Source of the DNA: Eudorina sp. 2006-703-Eu-15
Lineage: Eukaryota > Chlorophyta > Chlorophyceae > Chlamydomonadales > Volvocaceae
NCBI GenBank assembly: GCA_003117195.1
Contig: BDSI01000002.1
Location: 899,621 to 963,620 of the forward strand
Direction: 5' to 3'
Length of the DNA: 64,000 bases
A model generated the notes under the pieces. That model saw nothing but the letters and a program-made list of their open reading frames with translations, was not told the DNA's origin and did no database searches. Below, in pieces: positions 1 to 11,346 of the stretch (positions are counted from its first letter, which is position 1; each line of letters begins with the position of its first letter). The position numbers were made by a program, and so were the translations under genes.

Positions 1-157
1 CGCGTTTCGCACGTAAATCCACCCGACACCCGCCCGGGATCACAAGGACTCATGCCGCTGCCGCCAGCGTCAGGTCGCTTACCCCGCCAGCCGGCACGCC
101 AACGTTTCTTTCCAACGCCCGCGCGTGAACCCACACCTGTGCGGTCCGCCCTGCTAG

Positions 158-1014
158 ATTCTCACGCGGCGCGCCTCCAAACAAGATTCGGAGCGCTTCG
201 TGGGGCCCAGCGTGTCACCGGAAAACATCCGAAGGGCAGTGCTGCGACAGCTCGGAATCCAGTTGGACCCGAGCCACTTCCTGTCGGAAGCCGAAATCAA
301 ATCATACGGCACATTCAAGGTGAGAGCGCGGTCACCTCACGCACCCTAACAGGCGGAGGGGTAGTACGTAGTAGACACTGCCACGCATGTGTGATTGGTC
401 CTCTCTAATGATGACGTCACCACCAGAGAGCCCACCCGCAAGAACGGAGGGCTCGACATGCTGGCCGTCCCACGTCGTGCCTGTCACGCGGCCCCCCCCC
501 TTCATCCGCAAGCTGATGGCTGTTGTTTTACCACGATGCAAATCTATGCAAACCAGGATCGCCGCGACCGCGGCCGGCGCCGCCTCAATCCTTTTGCAAA
601 CACCTAACTAGCAAACACCCAACTAGCAAGTAAACGAAGTCCGAATCTGTACCTCCCACCATTCGCCCAGATCCAGGCCCGATAGCAGCGGTTTGCAGGA
701 ACAGCACATCGGGCACCGCCTCGCCGAGCATTGCAATCCCCGCCTGCGTGCTCTCATTATCCAAGGAGCATGCGGGAGGACCCATGCCGGCGCCAACAAG
801 CTGCAAGCCATCCCCAGCACCCTCACAACCTCTGCTCCCGTTGCTTCGACCCGCTGCGCGCTTCACAATGCAGGTGCCCTTGAACCTCCGGCTGCCGCAA
901 CCAGACGACCAACAACAGGTTGAGCTGACTGTGCACGTGGATCGCCGCGGAAGGGACACCCCGTCGGTCGCCGCTCCGGCGGTTGGGACGGCCGCTGCTG
1001 CCCGCCCCGCGTAA
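158..1014 (+). CDS. Organellar ribosomal protein bL9, 3' part (partial gene)
   Basis: Two exons are visible, 158-319 and 874-1014 (TAA at 1012-1014), both phase 0, joined over a GT(GAGA)...GCAG intron. The first encodes a segment containing VSPENIRRAVLRQLG and ending SYGTFK. The second starts VPLNLRLPQ and runs into a VELTVHVDRR strand with an Ala-rich tail. This is the layout of the C-terminal rRNA-contacting domain of bacterial-type L9 (GSVT..DI..AL, then LG.Y.VPVKLHP....L.VHV). The protein would belong to the large subunit of the mitochondrial or plastid ribosome; the N-terminal domain lies upstream of the window, and a stop in frame just before 158 marks the preceding intron. A TGTAA follows about 400 bp downstream. 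The divergence favours a mitochondrial copy, which is inference. Confidence 0.72.
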
Positions 1015-1411
1015 GGGCACCACCACCACCCCCATGGTTGCAGCCGTGGAAGAACACACATCCTGGTTCGGCCTCTCCAGCGACGCGCACTATCTGAATC
1101 GACCGCCAGCGGTGCCAGTGCCACAGCAACACGCCGATCTGCCCACATGACTAGAACCTGCACGCAGGCCGCCGCCTCTCCAACGAGGGGCAGGCAAGCC
1201 CGAGCTGTTTGCGATCGACGACGGTGACGCAGCTGCTCGGCTCTGGATCTGCGTGTCTCCCGCGTCAGGACGGGGTCCTACTTGCCTGACGCGACCACAG
1301 CGCGGCTGAACGAAGGCTGGCCACACAAGGCAGGAGTTGTGTATCAGCACACAACGCCCTGATGAGCGATCCGTTCATAGTCATGCTCCGCTCCCTGGAG
1401 ATCCAAACTGT

Positions 1412-1416
1412 TGTAA
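1412..1416 (+). terminator. Candidate TGTAA polyadenylation signal (bL9 gene)
   Basis: TGTAA is the usual green-algal poly(A) signal. It lies about 400 bp after the bL9 stop and about 95 bp before the end of the convergent CFAP141 coding sequence. Confidence 0.35.
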
Positions 1417-1510
1417 AGGCCGCCGCCGACTCCCCACAGCGTCCGTGTTCCGCGCGCAGTGTGGTGGGGCTGCGTCCCGCACCTCCAGCAACCGATACCG
1501 AAGGTCCCGT

Positions 1511-1962
1511 TCAGTCCCGCGGTTTCACAAGGCTGAGGCCCCGATCATTGAGCTCCTGCTCGTACATAAGCGCCTCTGCAGGGTGATGGGCAGCAATGGA
1601 TCAAGGGTTAGGTGGCAGCTTGATGAAGTTCCGGCGCCTTCCATTAACCGTCCACGTGCAACAAGAATCCCAGTGCCTGCCTGGCCCAGCGTACCTCGTT
1701 CGTAAAGCTCCTTGAGACGTGCTGAGCGAGCAGCTTTAACAGTCGCCAAACCCGCTGTGATTCCAGCAGCCCGCTCGCCAGCGGTCGCTTGCAGGGTCAT
1801 GGTCGCGCCGCGCAGTGTGTTCACAGGCTCCCGCCTCCGGTCACGCTCGGCCCAGTGGGCTACGACGGAGGCGTGCATCTCCTGAGCCTGTTCCCTCGCC
1901 AGCTTGGCGTACTTATCATTGGCAGCCGCGGTATCGCGCACGTTTTTCGGGACATAGGACAT
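1511..1962 (-). CDS. CFAP141: CFAP141 (FAP141/C1orf189 family), ciliary microtubule inner protein
   Basis: Two exons: 1962-1695 (ATG at 1962, phase 1, donor GAG|GTACG) and 1575-1511 (acceptor CTGCAG, TGA at 1513-1511), giving about 110 residues, the size expected for the family. The predicted protein is charged and helical. A mid-protein RRREPVNTLRG and a C-terminal LKELYEREALMYEQELNDRG line up with vertebrate C1orf189/CFAP141 (RRNPYATLR ... LFEKEHQQYQQELNQMG). In Chlamydomonas, FAP141 is known as a doublet-microtubule inner protein of cilia. The splice join creates the conserved E-R-E-x3-YEQEL segment from two frames, which supports the intron. The gene is convergent with bL9 and head-to-head with the eIF4B-like gene. 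Confidence 0.8.
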
Positions 1963-2529
1963 GGTATCTGCTCGATGGCTCTACGGAGACCTCCTTGTAT
2001 ATGTGACTTCTACTGACACAGCTGAAGGATTATGATCGTACTCCAGAAGAACACCCACCCTGCGAGAATTACGACGCGATAACGACCCGCCAAGTACTAA
2101 AATTAAGAACACTGAGTAGGCTTTGATAAAGAGCCAAACACTTGTCTGTCTAATGTGAGTCGTTCTTGCGAGTTCAAATCATTATCATCGTTACGAAGAC
2201 AGCTTTATCATAGAAATAGCGAGGAAACGGTTGTCGTGCGCGTTTGTACAGCAGTTTGGTCTGAACGCACCTGACAATAACTGTAAGTGGCCCGCTCACA
2301 AGGGAATTTGTACTCTAGACATCTCCACAAGGATGAGGATACACTGAAGGACTCTGTGCCAGAAGGCTGGCCTTTGCAGATTTTCCTGCGGGCAGCCGCA
2401 AGGCCGCAAAGTTGTGCTTGTACAGACTCTCTGCATTAATCGCCGTGACAATATTCTTGTCTGCACTGGGCGGCGTGTATCCCGCGCTTCCGACGATCCC
2501 GAACGGGCGCGAAGACCACAGAGTCAAGA
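1963..2529. promoter_or_regulatory. Shared divergent intergenic region, CFAP141/eIF4B-like
   Basis: 567 bp separate the two outward-facing start codons. The stretch is clearly more AT-rich than the flanking exons. No further gene is seen, and no specific promoter element can be named with confidence. Confidence 0.4.
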
Positions 2530-5500
2530 ATGGACACTGAACTAGCCTCCGTCGGGCGCCTTAACTGGGCAGATGAGGTTGACGAATGTAAGCTGTATGA
2601 CTGCGGTTTGGGATCAGGTCGGAATGGTGGCACAATTGCCGAAGGTTGGCGAGCAGTGTTCAGGATTAATGCATGGGGCTGCGCTAAGGTTCTTGCACAC
2701 CGTATCTTTAGCCGTTTGCAGGGGCCCTGGTTGCGCGATGCGGTATTGTCCTTGGGCGCATACGTTTTGTCAAGAAGGCCATTGTTCTGCATGGCGCATT
2801 TAATAAATGTTATAACGATATTGCCTTCACAGCTGTATCAACAACTTTTGCAAGAAGGATGCGCAGTCGCACGGTTTGCTATATGTCGGCAAGCCAGGGC
2901 ACGGCCGGTTTTGATTGCGGATCGTAGTGTTGTTACGGTACACCGGCACCTATGCTGGTTGCCTGCGGACGCTGTGCAGATGTGCGACGTGACACTTGCG
3001 CAACACCCGGACAAGGGGTTTGCGGCTTGCATTCCGTAACATTTCTCGCTTCGCGAGTATCCACTATCCATGACATTCATCTTAAACCCAGCATACCTGC
3101 AGCTCACGCTAACACACGTTCACTCGACCGCTCCAACCCCCAACTCGCAGTGGACAAGACGCGTGAGGCCGAAGCGGCTGCCAACCCCCCGGCAGAGCCG
3201 GCTCGGCCACCCACATATGGGGTGGTGATTGGTGGTGTACCAGACGACTTTGAGCTATGGGAGGTCGACCGTATGATGACGGACTTACTGTCGTCCGTCC
3301 AGGTGAGCAGAGAACTACCCCTGCTGAGGTTGGGAGGAAGCACACACCACGATAGATTCGTGAACGGATTGTATGGACGACGAGGAGATGTATGCAGCTC
3401 ATGGCCCTGCAGGGGCCTCCCGTTGCCGCGACCCGTGTCCGCTTTGGTGCGGTGAGACAAACCACCTCTTGCGAACCTGTCCGTGCCTTCTGCCGTCAAA
3501 TGCGTTGTTCGCCGTCCTTGCGTTGTACGCCTTGAATGTTGCCGACCCGGACCCAGGTGGTGGACCGGAGACGTGTGGCGGGGCAGGCCGTATACGAACT
3601 GGATCTCAGCAGTCGAGAGGACGTGGACACCGTCTGCAAGCGCCTGAACGATGTAAGACCGGGTTTGGGCCCAGCAGAAGTCTTCGCGGAAGATTAATGG
3701 CGGGGATCGGCGGCCTGGGGCCGGCAGTCAGCTGGCGCTGTGCCCGCGCATGCAGTGTGGGCATTGCCTTGACATTTTGATGCGGTTTGGGGCCGCGAGG
3801 ACGGCTTGTGGAAAACCTTCCTAGGTCCCACACCATCAGCCTTCGGCCCGTCTTTTATGCCGGCAGCTTACTTGCAAGTTCACTGCTACTTCCGTAAAAT
3901 GAGGGGTGGGCGACCGTGCAGTCTCAGACTGTTGGGCACTGGAACTTGAAAACGAGTGAAAATTGAGGAGCAGCTTGAGAGGCTCCGCCAGGCCGATTGC
4001 GCTCACTGAGGACACGAGGGTGGGCCGTGATGTCCTGGATGTGGCGGTGGCCGTGTATGAAGGGGTCTTGCGGTTTACCAGGCAGTCGGGGCTGCCACCC
4101 GCACTCTCGCCTGGCCTGGGTCGTGGGGCCGATGCACGGGTTCATTCATCGCGTCTCCCAGCGTCCTGCAATTGGAGGATGGGATATGCCCGCCCCGGCA
4201 TGCCGGCCGCATACCGGTGGTGATCACTGTTGTTGCGCCATGTGGATGGCAGGAGCCCAACGCTGCACACACCCCGCCGCTTGTGCCTGTCCGCCCTGTC
4301 CCATTCTGTCTCATCCTGTCTACTAGATTGAGATTCAGGGCAACCGCGTTTGGGCGCATCCGGCGGACGGTCACCCTCCGACCTATGGAGGTGGGTAGTC
4401 GGATGGGCGGGTGGCAGGCTGGAGCCAGCGCTTGGATGTCTGGGAAGGAGGATGTGGTCTCTGGCACAGGACACTTGACACACGGATCCAGTCCGGGGTT
4501 TTTCGGAGCCGACTCTCGGACAAGGGCTGATTGCCCGGGTGTTTCGAGCTTCTTAGTAATGTACAAAGACATGCGCGCTAGAGCCGAGCCGGGCCGGCCC
4601 AGCTCTGCACGGCCGTTCTAGCACTGCACAGCATGGCACGGCACAGGACGGCATGGCATGGCACAGGACAACATGGCATGGGCTTCCTGCGACAGATCGG
4701 GTGCATCCTGTACCGAAAGGCAGGATGGAGTTGCAGGATGGAGGTGCAGGAGGAATTTTTGTGCCCACGGGTACGTCACTTATACACCTGGTTGCCCCGC
4801 GCAGGTACTTACTCGCAGTACGGCCATCCACCTCGGCGGCCGTCTGGCCGGCTGGACCCCTTCCATTCAGGAGGTTACGATGGTGGGCCTTACGGTGGTG
4901 GACCGTACGGTGGTGGCAGGGGGTACGGCGATCGGTCGTTCTCCGGTCAGCGGGATGGCTCATTGTCATCTCACAGCAGCTTCAGCAGGCAAGTGGGGCA
5001 GCGTGATTGGGCAGGCGAGGAGTTCCTGGTCGGGGTGGCGCAAGGGGTTTTCGAGGGCCGGCACGGCTTTGTTGACAGCAGGCCGTCCGTTGAACTGGGG
5101 GTTGCCTAACCTAGATGGCGTCGTCGGCTTGCACCGATGATGAGTCGCTGTGGGTAGTCGCTCACGCACCCTGCCCGCTGGACAGGTCGGACTCGCTTCC
5201 GTACGGCCGTACGAGCTCACGGGAGTTCAGCCCGCCGCGCGGTGGCCACCTGCCGCGGCGAACGGGCAGCCGCGATGAGGACTGGCATCGTGGCCCGGCA
5301 GGTAGGGCAGCTGCGATCCCGCAGGGGTTAAAATGCAAACTGCGGTGACCCCGCCCGCGGGCGGCGTTGAGATCGGGTTGAAGTGATTAGCTGAGGGCAT
5401 TGGCCAGCTTTGTTGCGTGAAGAGAAGCTGGACGAGCGGAGCTGCTCAGAAGTCGAGCAGACGACATCGAAGCTGCACAACGGGAACAGCAGTGGAGAGG

Positions 5501-8500
5501 GCACTTGTAAGGGGGCGCTTCGGATGGCGCTTGCCTCTTAATATGCCGCGGATGAGGATTGATGGGCTGGTGCCTTTTGCGTGGGATGTAGCGATGCCCT
5601 TTGTAGCGCTGTGCTTTTATGTGAAACTTAACGGCCGTGCGGTGAGCTGTCGACGTCGTATGCCCCGGCGGTCGTACAGGTGCACCTATGGACCGCTTCG
5701 GCGCGCCCCAGTACGGTGCGCCCCGCGGCGGACCGTACGGCGGTCACGGGATACGGGGAACGTACCCGCCGCCTCCTGTTGACCCTCGGTACGACGATCC
5801 GTACGGGATGCAAGGTAAGGGATCGGCGGCGCGGGCTCAGCGGGTGCGAAGGGGCTGGGTTGACGGTCGACACTATCAACTGGACACGTCCACGTGCGGC
5901 TTCACGCCCACCCGCGTGCACCCAGGGCCTGTGGACAGGGCTCAGGGGTCCCGGCGCAATCCGCGGAGCCCCCAGTCGGCGTTATGGCGTCCGGTGCCTT
6001 GATAACGGGTCACTGCTCGCATGTGCACGGCATGGCACGCAGCGCTTCGCCATGTCGTCCGCCAACGCACTCTCCTACAAAATTCGAACCGCTCATACCA
6101 TACCGTACCGTACCATACCATACCATGTGCGTCCTTGTGTGCCCTGGCGGTCCAGGTGGTCTGGGCCGGCGACCGATGCCTGGCATGGGACCGGATCGGT
6201 GGCCCGGCCAGGGCGGCGACGATCGATGGGGGGGCCGGGGCGGGCCGCCGCCCATGCACGGCGACCCGCGGGACGTGATGGCCGCGCGCAGCGGTCCGCT
6301 GCCGCCGCCGCCGCCGCCGCCGCCTCCCCCGCCGCCGCCGCCGCAACAGTTGCAGTCACAGTCGTCTTTCACGGACGCCGACCGCCCTCGGCTGAAGCTG
6401 CACCCTCGGTCTTCTGGCGCATTGACGGCAGGCAGTGAAGAGGCCGCTGAGGGGCCTTCGGGTGAGTCCAGGGGTCGATGGATTACGGGCCGCCGGAGAC
6501 AAGGAATCCCAGGGCCTCGTAGGGGCCTGAGCGACGTCGCTGTTGGCGTCCCAACAAGTCCGCATGAGTATCATTGACCAGATTCCTTATACTATCACAG
6601 CATCATTATCATTAGCCAAATCCTTTATGTCATCACAATTGTCGTAAGATTCAGGGTCATATCATCAATTGCCCCCAGGGTACTTCAAGAGTTCAGCTCC
6701 ATCGAACCATAACTCTGCTGCCTCGGGGGGTTACGCCTCTGCCTTACTACTTGAACTACCGTTGCTGATCTGGTTGTCGTGCGTGCCGTCCCCAGGCGAG
6801 CCGCCGGCAGCAGCTGATGCCGCGGATGGGGCCCAAGGCGGCGCAGCGGCAGCTGCGGCGGCGGCGGCAGCCGCCGCGTCCGCCGCCGGCAAGCCTAAAT
6901 CCAACCCCTTTGGCGCAGCGCGGCCCGTGGACACGTTGGCTCGGGAACGAGAGATCGAGGAGCGGATCGCCCGGGAGCGCATCGGCATTGATTTCAAGGA
7001 GCGCTCCTTCACTCACCCCGCTGGCGCGCCGCCGCCGCCGTCGGGGCCGGCGGCGGCGGCGATACCGCTGGCGGCGGTCGCCGGCGTGCCGCCCGGCGGC
7101 GGCCTGCCGGGCCCGACGCTCGTGCCGGCGGCGCTGGCGGCGGGGCTGCCGCCGGGCGCGCCGATACCGCTTGTCGGGATGTCGGCGGCGCCGATGCAGC
7201 ACTTGATCGCGATAGACCTGTGTACGGCCGGCGGACCAGGAGGCGCAGCGGCGGCGTTTGAAAGGCTGGCGGGTCCGGGTCATCCGCACTTGCATTCGCA
7301 TCTGTTGGAGCCGCATGGGCATCCCGCGCAGATTCTGGCCGGTGCGCTGCCTGGCGGCGTCGCAGTCGCAGCTCCGGCGGCGGCGGCGGCGGGGGGTGGG
7401 CCGGCGCCGCAGCTGACGCAGCCGCCAATGCTACCCATGGCAGCAGTGGCGATGCCGTTGGTGCTTCAGCCGCCACCGCCGCCGCCGCCAGGGGCCATGC
7501 AGCGGCCGATGCCAGCCGCACCGCCGCAACTGCTTCAGCAACCGCATCCGCACATGCACACGGCGGGGCTCATGGCGCCGCCGCAGCCACAGCCGCAGCA
7601 ACAGCCCATGCCGCCGCCGCAGCAACAGCAACAGCCGCCGCAGTCTTCGTTACAGCAGCTTCAACAACCGCAGCCGCATGCGCAGTCCCTGACGCAAGGC
7701 ATGCCGTTTGCCGTACAGTTGCACGGCCCTGTACAGATCCTGCAGCGCCCTCGCCAGCCTGTGGAGCCGGCACCAGCGCCACCACCGCCGGCCCCCCCAC
7801 CTCCGGCAACGGTCGCACCGGCGGCGTTGACTCAGGCGGCGCCGCCGCCGTCGGTACCGCTGGTCGCCTCAGCGCCACTGCAGCCGCCGCCGCCGCCGCC
7901 ACCGCCCCCTGCTGCCGCTCAGCGACCCGTGCAACATCAACCCCAGGCGATGCTGCCACCGCCACCGCCGCCGCCGCCACCGCCGCCAGCTGTCCCGGCT
8001 CCTACTGAAGATTCCGGGAGACGGCCCGCGGCAGTGGCCACCGGTGCGTGTTGTTATGCAGCCACATGGTTTTGACCACTGCCCTTGTGCTGTTGGGTGG
8101 CGGCACAGCGCTTCGTGTGACCTCAGGGGTTGAGATTCCCGGGGGCTGACGGCCGGTTAAAGAGCCGTAGGGGCCCGGGCAGAGAGGCAAGCCCGGGCGG
8201 CGGTAGGGTCGCAAGCAGTGGAGAGGCTGAATATTGTCCCCCGGGCCATCCGACCTTCAATGCGGCGGGGTCGGGATTTCGAACGCGTTTGCCTGTTCGG
8301 ACGCGTTCTGTGCACCACGGACCATGTCCGGACCACGCGCGAGCGGCATGCGCTTTGATGTGTCACGACAAGTAACCCACCCGACCCCTGGGTGTGCCCG
8401 GGTTCGTTCCAGGGTTTCCTTTTTCTTTTTGTATTTTAACCCCGACCCCGACCCCAACCCGCCCGTGCATGTGTGCTGTTCGTGCACTGTGTGCAGGTCC

Positions 8501-11262
8501 TCAGGGCGAAGCGAGTGCGCTGTCGGCGGAGGAGGCGGCGCTGCGCCGGGCGGCCGCGGAGCAGGAGACCGCGAGGCGACAGGCCAGCGAGGCCGCGGCG
8601 CACGCTGCCGCCGCCGCCGAGGCGTCGGCGGCGGCCGCGGCGGCGGTCAAGGCCGCCACGGCCGTGGCGGCGCTCGCTATTCCGCCGCCGCCGGTGACGC
8701 CCGCAGCAGACGTCGGCGAGTCGCAGCGGCAAGTCGACGGCGGCGACGCGGACGAGTTCGAGGAGTACGGCGAGGAGGACGAAGAGTTCGTAGACGCGCA
8801 GGAGCACCTCCATTCCTCGGAGGACGAGCAGCACGGGACGCCGACGTCGGATGGCGCCAGCATCGCCGCCGCGGCGGCGGCGTCGGCGGCTGCCGCCGCT
8901 GCCGCGGCGGGCCTAGGGCTAGGCGGCGGCTTCCCGGCCGCAGGCGGCGGTCCCGGTGCACCGTACGGCGGCCGGTACGGCGGTCGCGGCCTGCGTGGCG
9001 GCCGCGGCGGCGCGCGTGAGGGCGGCCGTGGCCGGGGTGGCCGCGGCCGCGGCGAGTCGCGGGCGCCGCTTCACCGTGGGGGAGGACGCGACGGCGCCGC
9101 GGGCGGAGAGCGACCCTACGGGGAGCGGTCTTGGCGGGGTGAGCGGAGACGGGTGGGCCTGCGCGCCGGGTGGTCGAGGGCGGGGTTATAGGAAATTGGT
9201 ATACATTTCAGATTGCGCGTCGAGGGCGGGGGATCATGTCCGACCTCATGTCCGCCCTCAAGCACGATTACGCTGTCCTGTCACGGGCTCCTGTTCTCGA
9301 GGGCGCCGCTGGGGCGGCCGTCTGCTATGTCGCGCGCGGTCACAGCCGGGAGACCGCCGCGGTGTTAGCAGACCCGGTGATGAGAGTGTCTTGAGAGGGG
9401 TCGCACGTCCTCTTTTGACGGGCGGCAGATACCTTGCGGGTGCTGATACCCTCGGTCGCCTGAAAGGCTGCAAAGATGGACGACCGAGACCCGCACACAA
9501 ACACTCCAGGGAAGTCCCAGGTTCCGGAGGAGAGATTCCCCGTGTGATTCTATCTACCGAGGGCGCCTGCGTCAGCCGGCGTGTATCGTCAGCCGGCGGC
9601 GGCAGGCCGCACGGGTCTGTTCAGAAAGCGCATGCTGTTGGTTGCCTCTTCTCGCGCGAATCTTCAGCAAAAGTCCAGGTTTGAACCTGATGCTGTCCAT
9701 GAGCGCCTCCGGGCCCCCGCCCTACGCTTTCTGCTCGTGCAGGACCGAAACCATACTACGAGGAAGCCGGCGAGGAGGCGGGCCTGCGGTACGACGAGGC
9801 TGCAGGCGCCGCCCCGGGTGAAGGTGGGCGGGGTCGGGCTCGGCCGCGCGGGGATGGGCTGAAGAGACACGGGTCGTGCACGAATCCTCCACCGCTGTGA
9901 CGGCATCGAATGGGTTGGTTGCCGCTGCGTGCGCAGACCTGGAAGCACCGCACGACAGGGGCGGGGTCAGCAACGCAAGCCTCACACACTCGCGCCGGTC
10001 TGCGAAGCCATCAGCGCCCAATACTCTTCACAGCTTCTGACCATCACCGTAGCCAAGCGCCGCACTCTGTTTGATGACCTTACCCGATGGTCGTTTTCGA
10101 CACGCATCGTTCTCAGCGCATTGCTGGTGTGCGAAAAGAACATGGGGCCGCGGGAAACGAGGAGTCCAGCATCGCTGGCGTTTTTCGTGTGTGAAAAGAA
10201 TCTGAGCCGCGGGAAGCGAGGTCGAGCAGTGTTATCATTTGTGTGTGTGGGGGGGTGAGAGATGAGGAGGTTCTGTGTGTGTGATGTCGCTTGGTGATTT
10301 AGCTACATATAATACGATAAGCTACACATAATAACAATGAATTTATCCTGACGTACGCAGGGCCCTCGGAGTTTGGCGGTCGCCGTGGCGGTGGTGGTCG
10401 CCGCGCGGAGCGCGGCGAGCGCGTCGGCCGGGGCCGGGGACCTCGAGGGGCCGGGCGGGCCGGGGGCCGAGTGGGGCCGGACGGTGAGGCGGCGGCAGGG
10501 GGGCCTCCACACCACTCCCACGCGACCTCAACGGACGCCGCCGGCGCACCAGCCGCTGCCGGATACGGTCCGGGGCCCCGCCGGCCCCGACACGAGGTGG
10601 CGCCAACACCGCCGTCTGGGCCATCGGCGGCGGCGCTGCTGGGTGATTCGCCGCCAGGGGAGCCTACGGTGGCATCCCCCGTGGTGGCCACTGCCGCGCC
10701 TGCTGGTGCGTACGAGGAGCGGCTGCCGCGCGCCAGCGCGGGAGGCCGCGGGGCCGGTCCGTCTGGACCCGGCGGGAGAGCGAGCGGGCGGAGCGGAAGA
10801 GGCGAGGGAGGTCGGGGCGGCGGCGGCGGCAGGAGCGAGGGCGGCGCCGGCGGCGCCTCCGCTGGCCGTGGCGGTCGTCACCTGTACGAGCATCAGCCGC
10901 CGCACCCGCCTCACGGACCTGAGCCGCACAGCGGCGGCGGGCGCGGGCGGGGCGGCGCCGGCGCCGCCGCGGAGGCGGCCGGCGGCGGCGCCGGGGCCCA
11001 CGGCCACCCCGGCCGCAGCTCCGGCGGCGGCGCAGCCGCCAGCGCGGGCGCCGGCGGCGGCGGCCCGGCGGGCCCCAGCGTGGGCGGTCGGAAGGGCCGG
11101 GCTGACGCCGCGCACGGGCCCCGGAAGGACGCCGGCGCGCCCGAGGTGCCCCAAGAGTCCAAGGCGCAGGCGCTGTACAAGAAGGTGGTGGAGACGCAGA
11201 GCGTCAAACCCACCAAGACCTCCAACTTGTTCGACCTGCTCAACACGATGGGCGACGAGTGA
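2530..11262 (+). CDS. eIF4B-like translation initiation factor (RRM, RG-rich, low complexity)
   Basis: Eleven phase-consistent exons: 2530-2587, 3151-3302, 3557-3652, 4327-4390, 4805-4988, 5186-5301, 5680-5814, 6156-6461, 6796-8043, 8497-9138, 10361-11262 (about 1300 aa). The N-terminus ends in WADEVDE, as eIF4B proteins carry a WADE motif. An RRM follows at about residues 41-117, with RNP2-like GVVIGGVP and RNP1-like VAGQAVYELD. Next come Gly/Tyr/Arg-rich repeats (GGPYGGGPYGGG). At about residues 402-425 is KSNPFGAARPVDTLARERE, close to the eIF4B signature GGAKPVDTAAREREVEERL. Then come long Ala, Pro and Gln runs, a DEFEEYGEEDEE acidic patch, RG-rich stretches and a C-terminal NLFDLLNTMGDE. 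eIF4B stimulates the eIF4A helicase during cap-dependent initiation. The protein is about twice the human length, all through low-complexity sequence. The spacing of RRM and SNPFGAARPVDT argues against other RGG proteins. Confidence 0.82.
4989..5185 (+). other. GC-AG intron in the eIF4B-like gene
   Basis: The only join that keeps frame between exon 5 (ending SSFS) and exon 6 (starting SDSLPYG) uses AGCAG|GCAAGTG as donor and GGACAG as acceptor. The donor has the strong flanking consensus typical of GC-AG introns, and the split codon is restored as Arg. Confidence 0.65.
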
Positions 11263-11278
11263 ATCAGCTCCTTGCCTG

Positions 11279-11345
<67 letters not shown>
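11279..11345. repeat. (TG)n dinucleotide microsatellite
   Basis: About 33 uninterrupted TG units start 15 bp after the stop codon of the eIF4B-like gene, so they fall in its 3' UTR. Confidence 0.95.

Positions 11346-11346
<1 letters not shown>

Noticed and set aside
2530..3780. First read as a decayed retrotransposon ORF1 (a zinc-knuckle-like CPLWCGETNHLLRTCP at about 3430-3480)
   Set aside because: The knuckle lies in an intron. The flanking segments join in phase into the RRM of the eIF4B-like gene, which explains all of them.
4725..4804. Alternative first exon of the eIF4B-like gene (MELQDGGAGGIFVPT, phase-compatible with exon 5)
   Set aside because: It would need a 34-nt intron, too short. 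Exon 4327-4390 joins equally well and completes the RRM.
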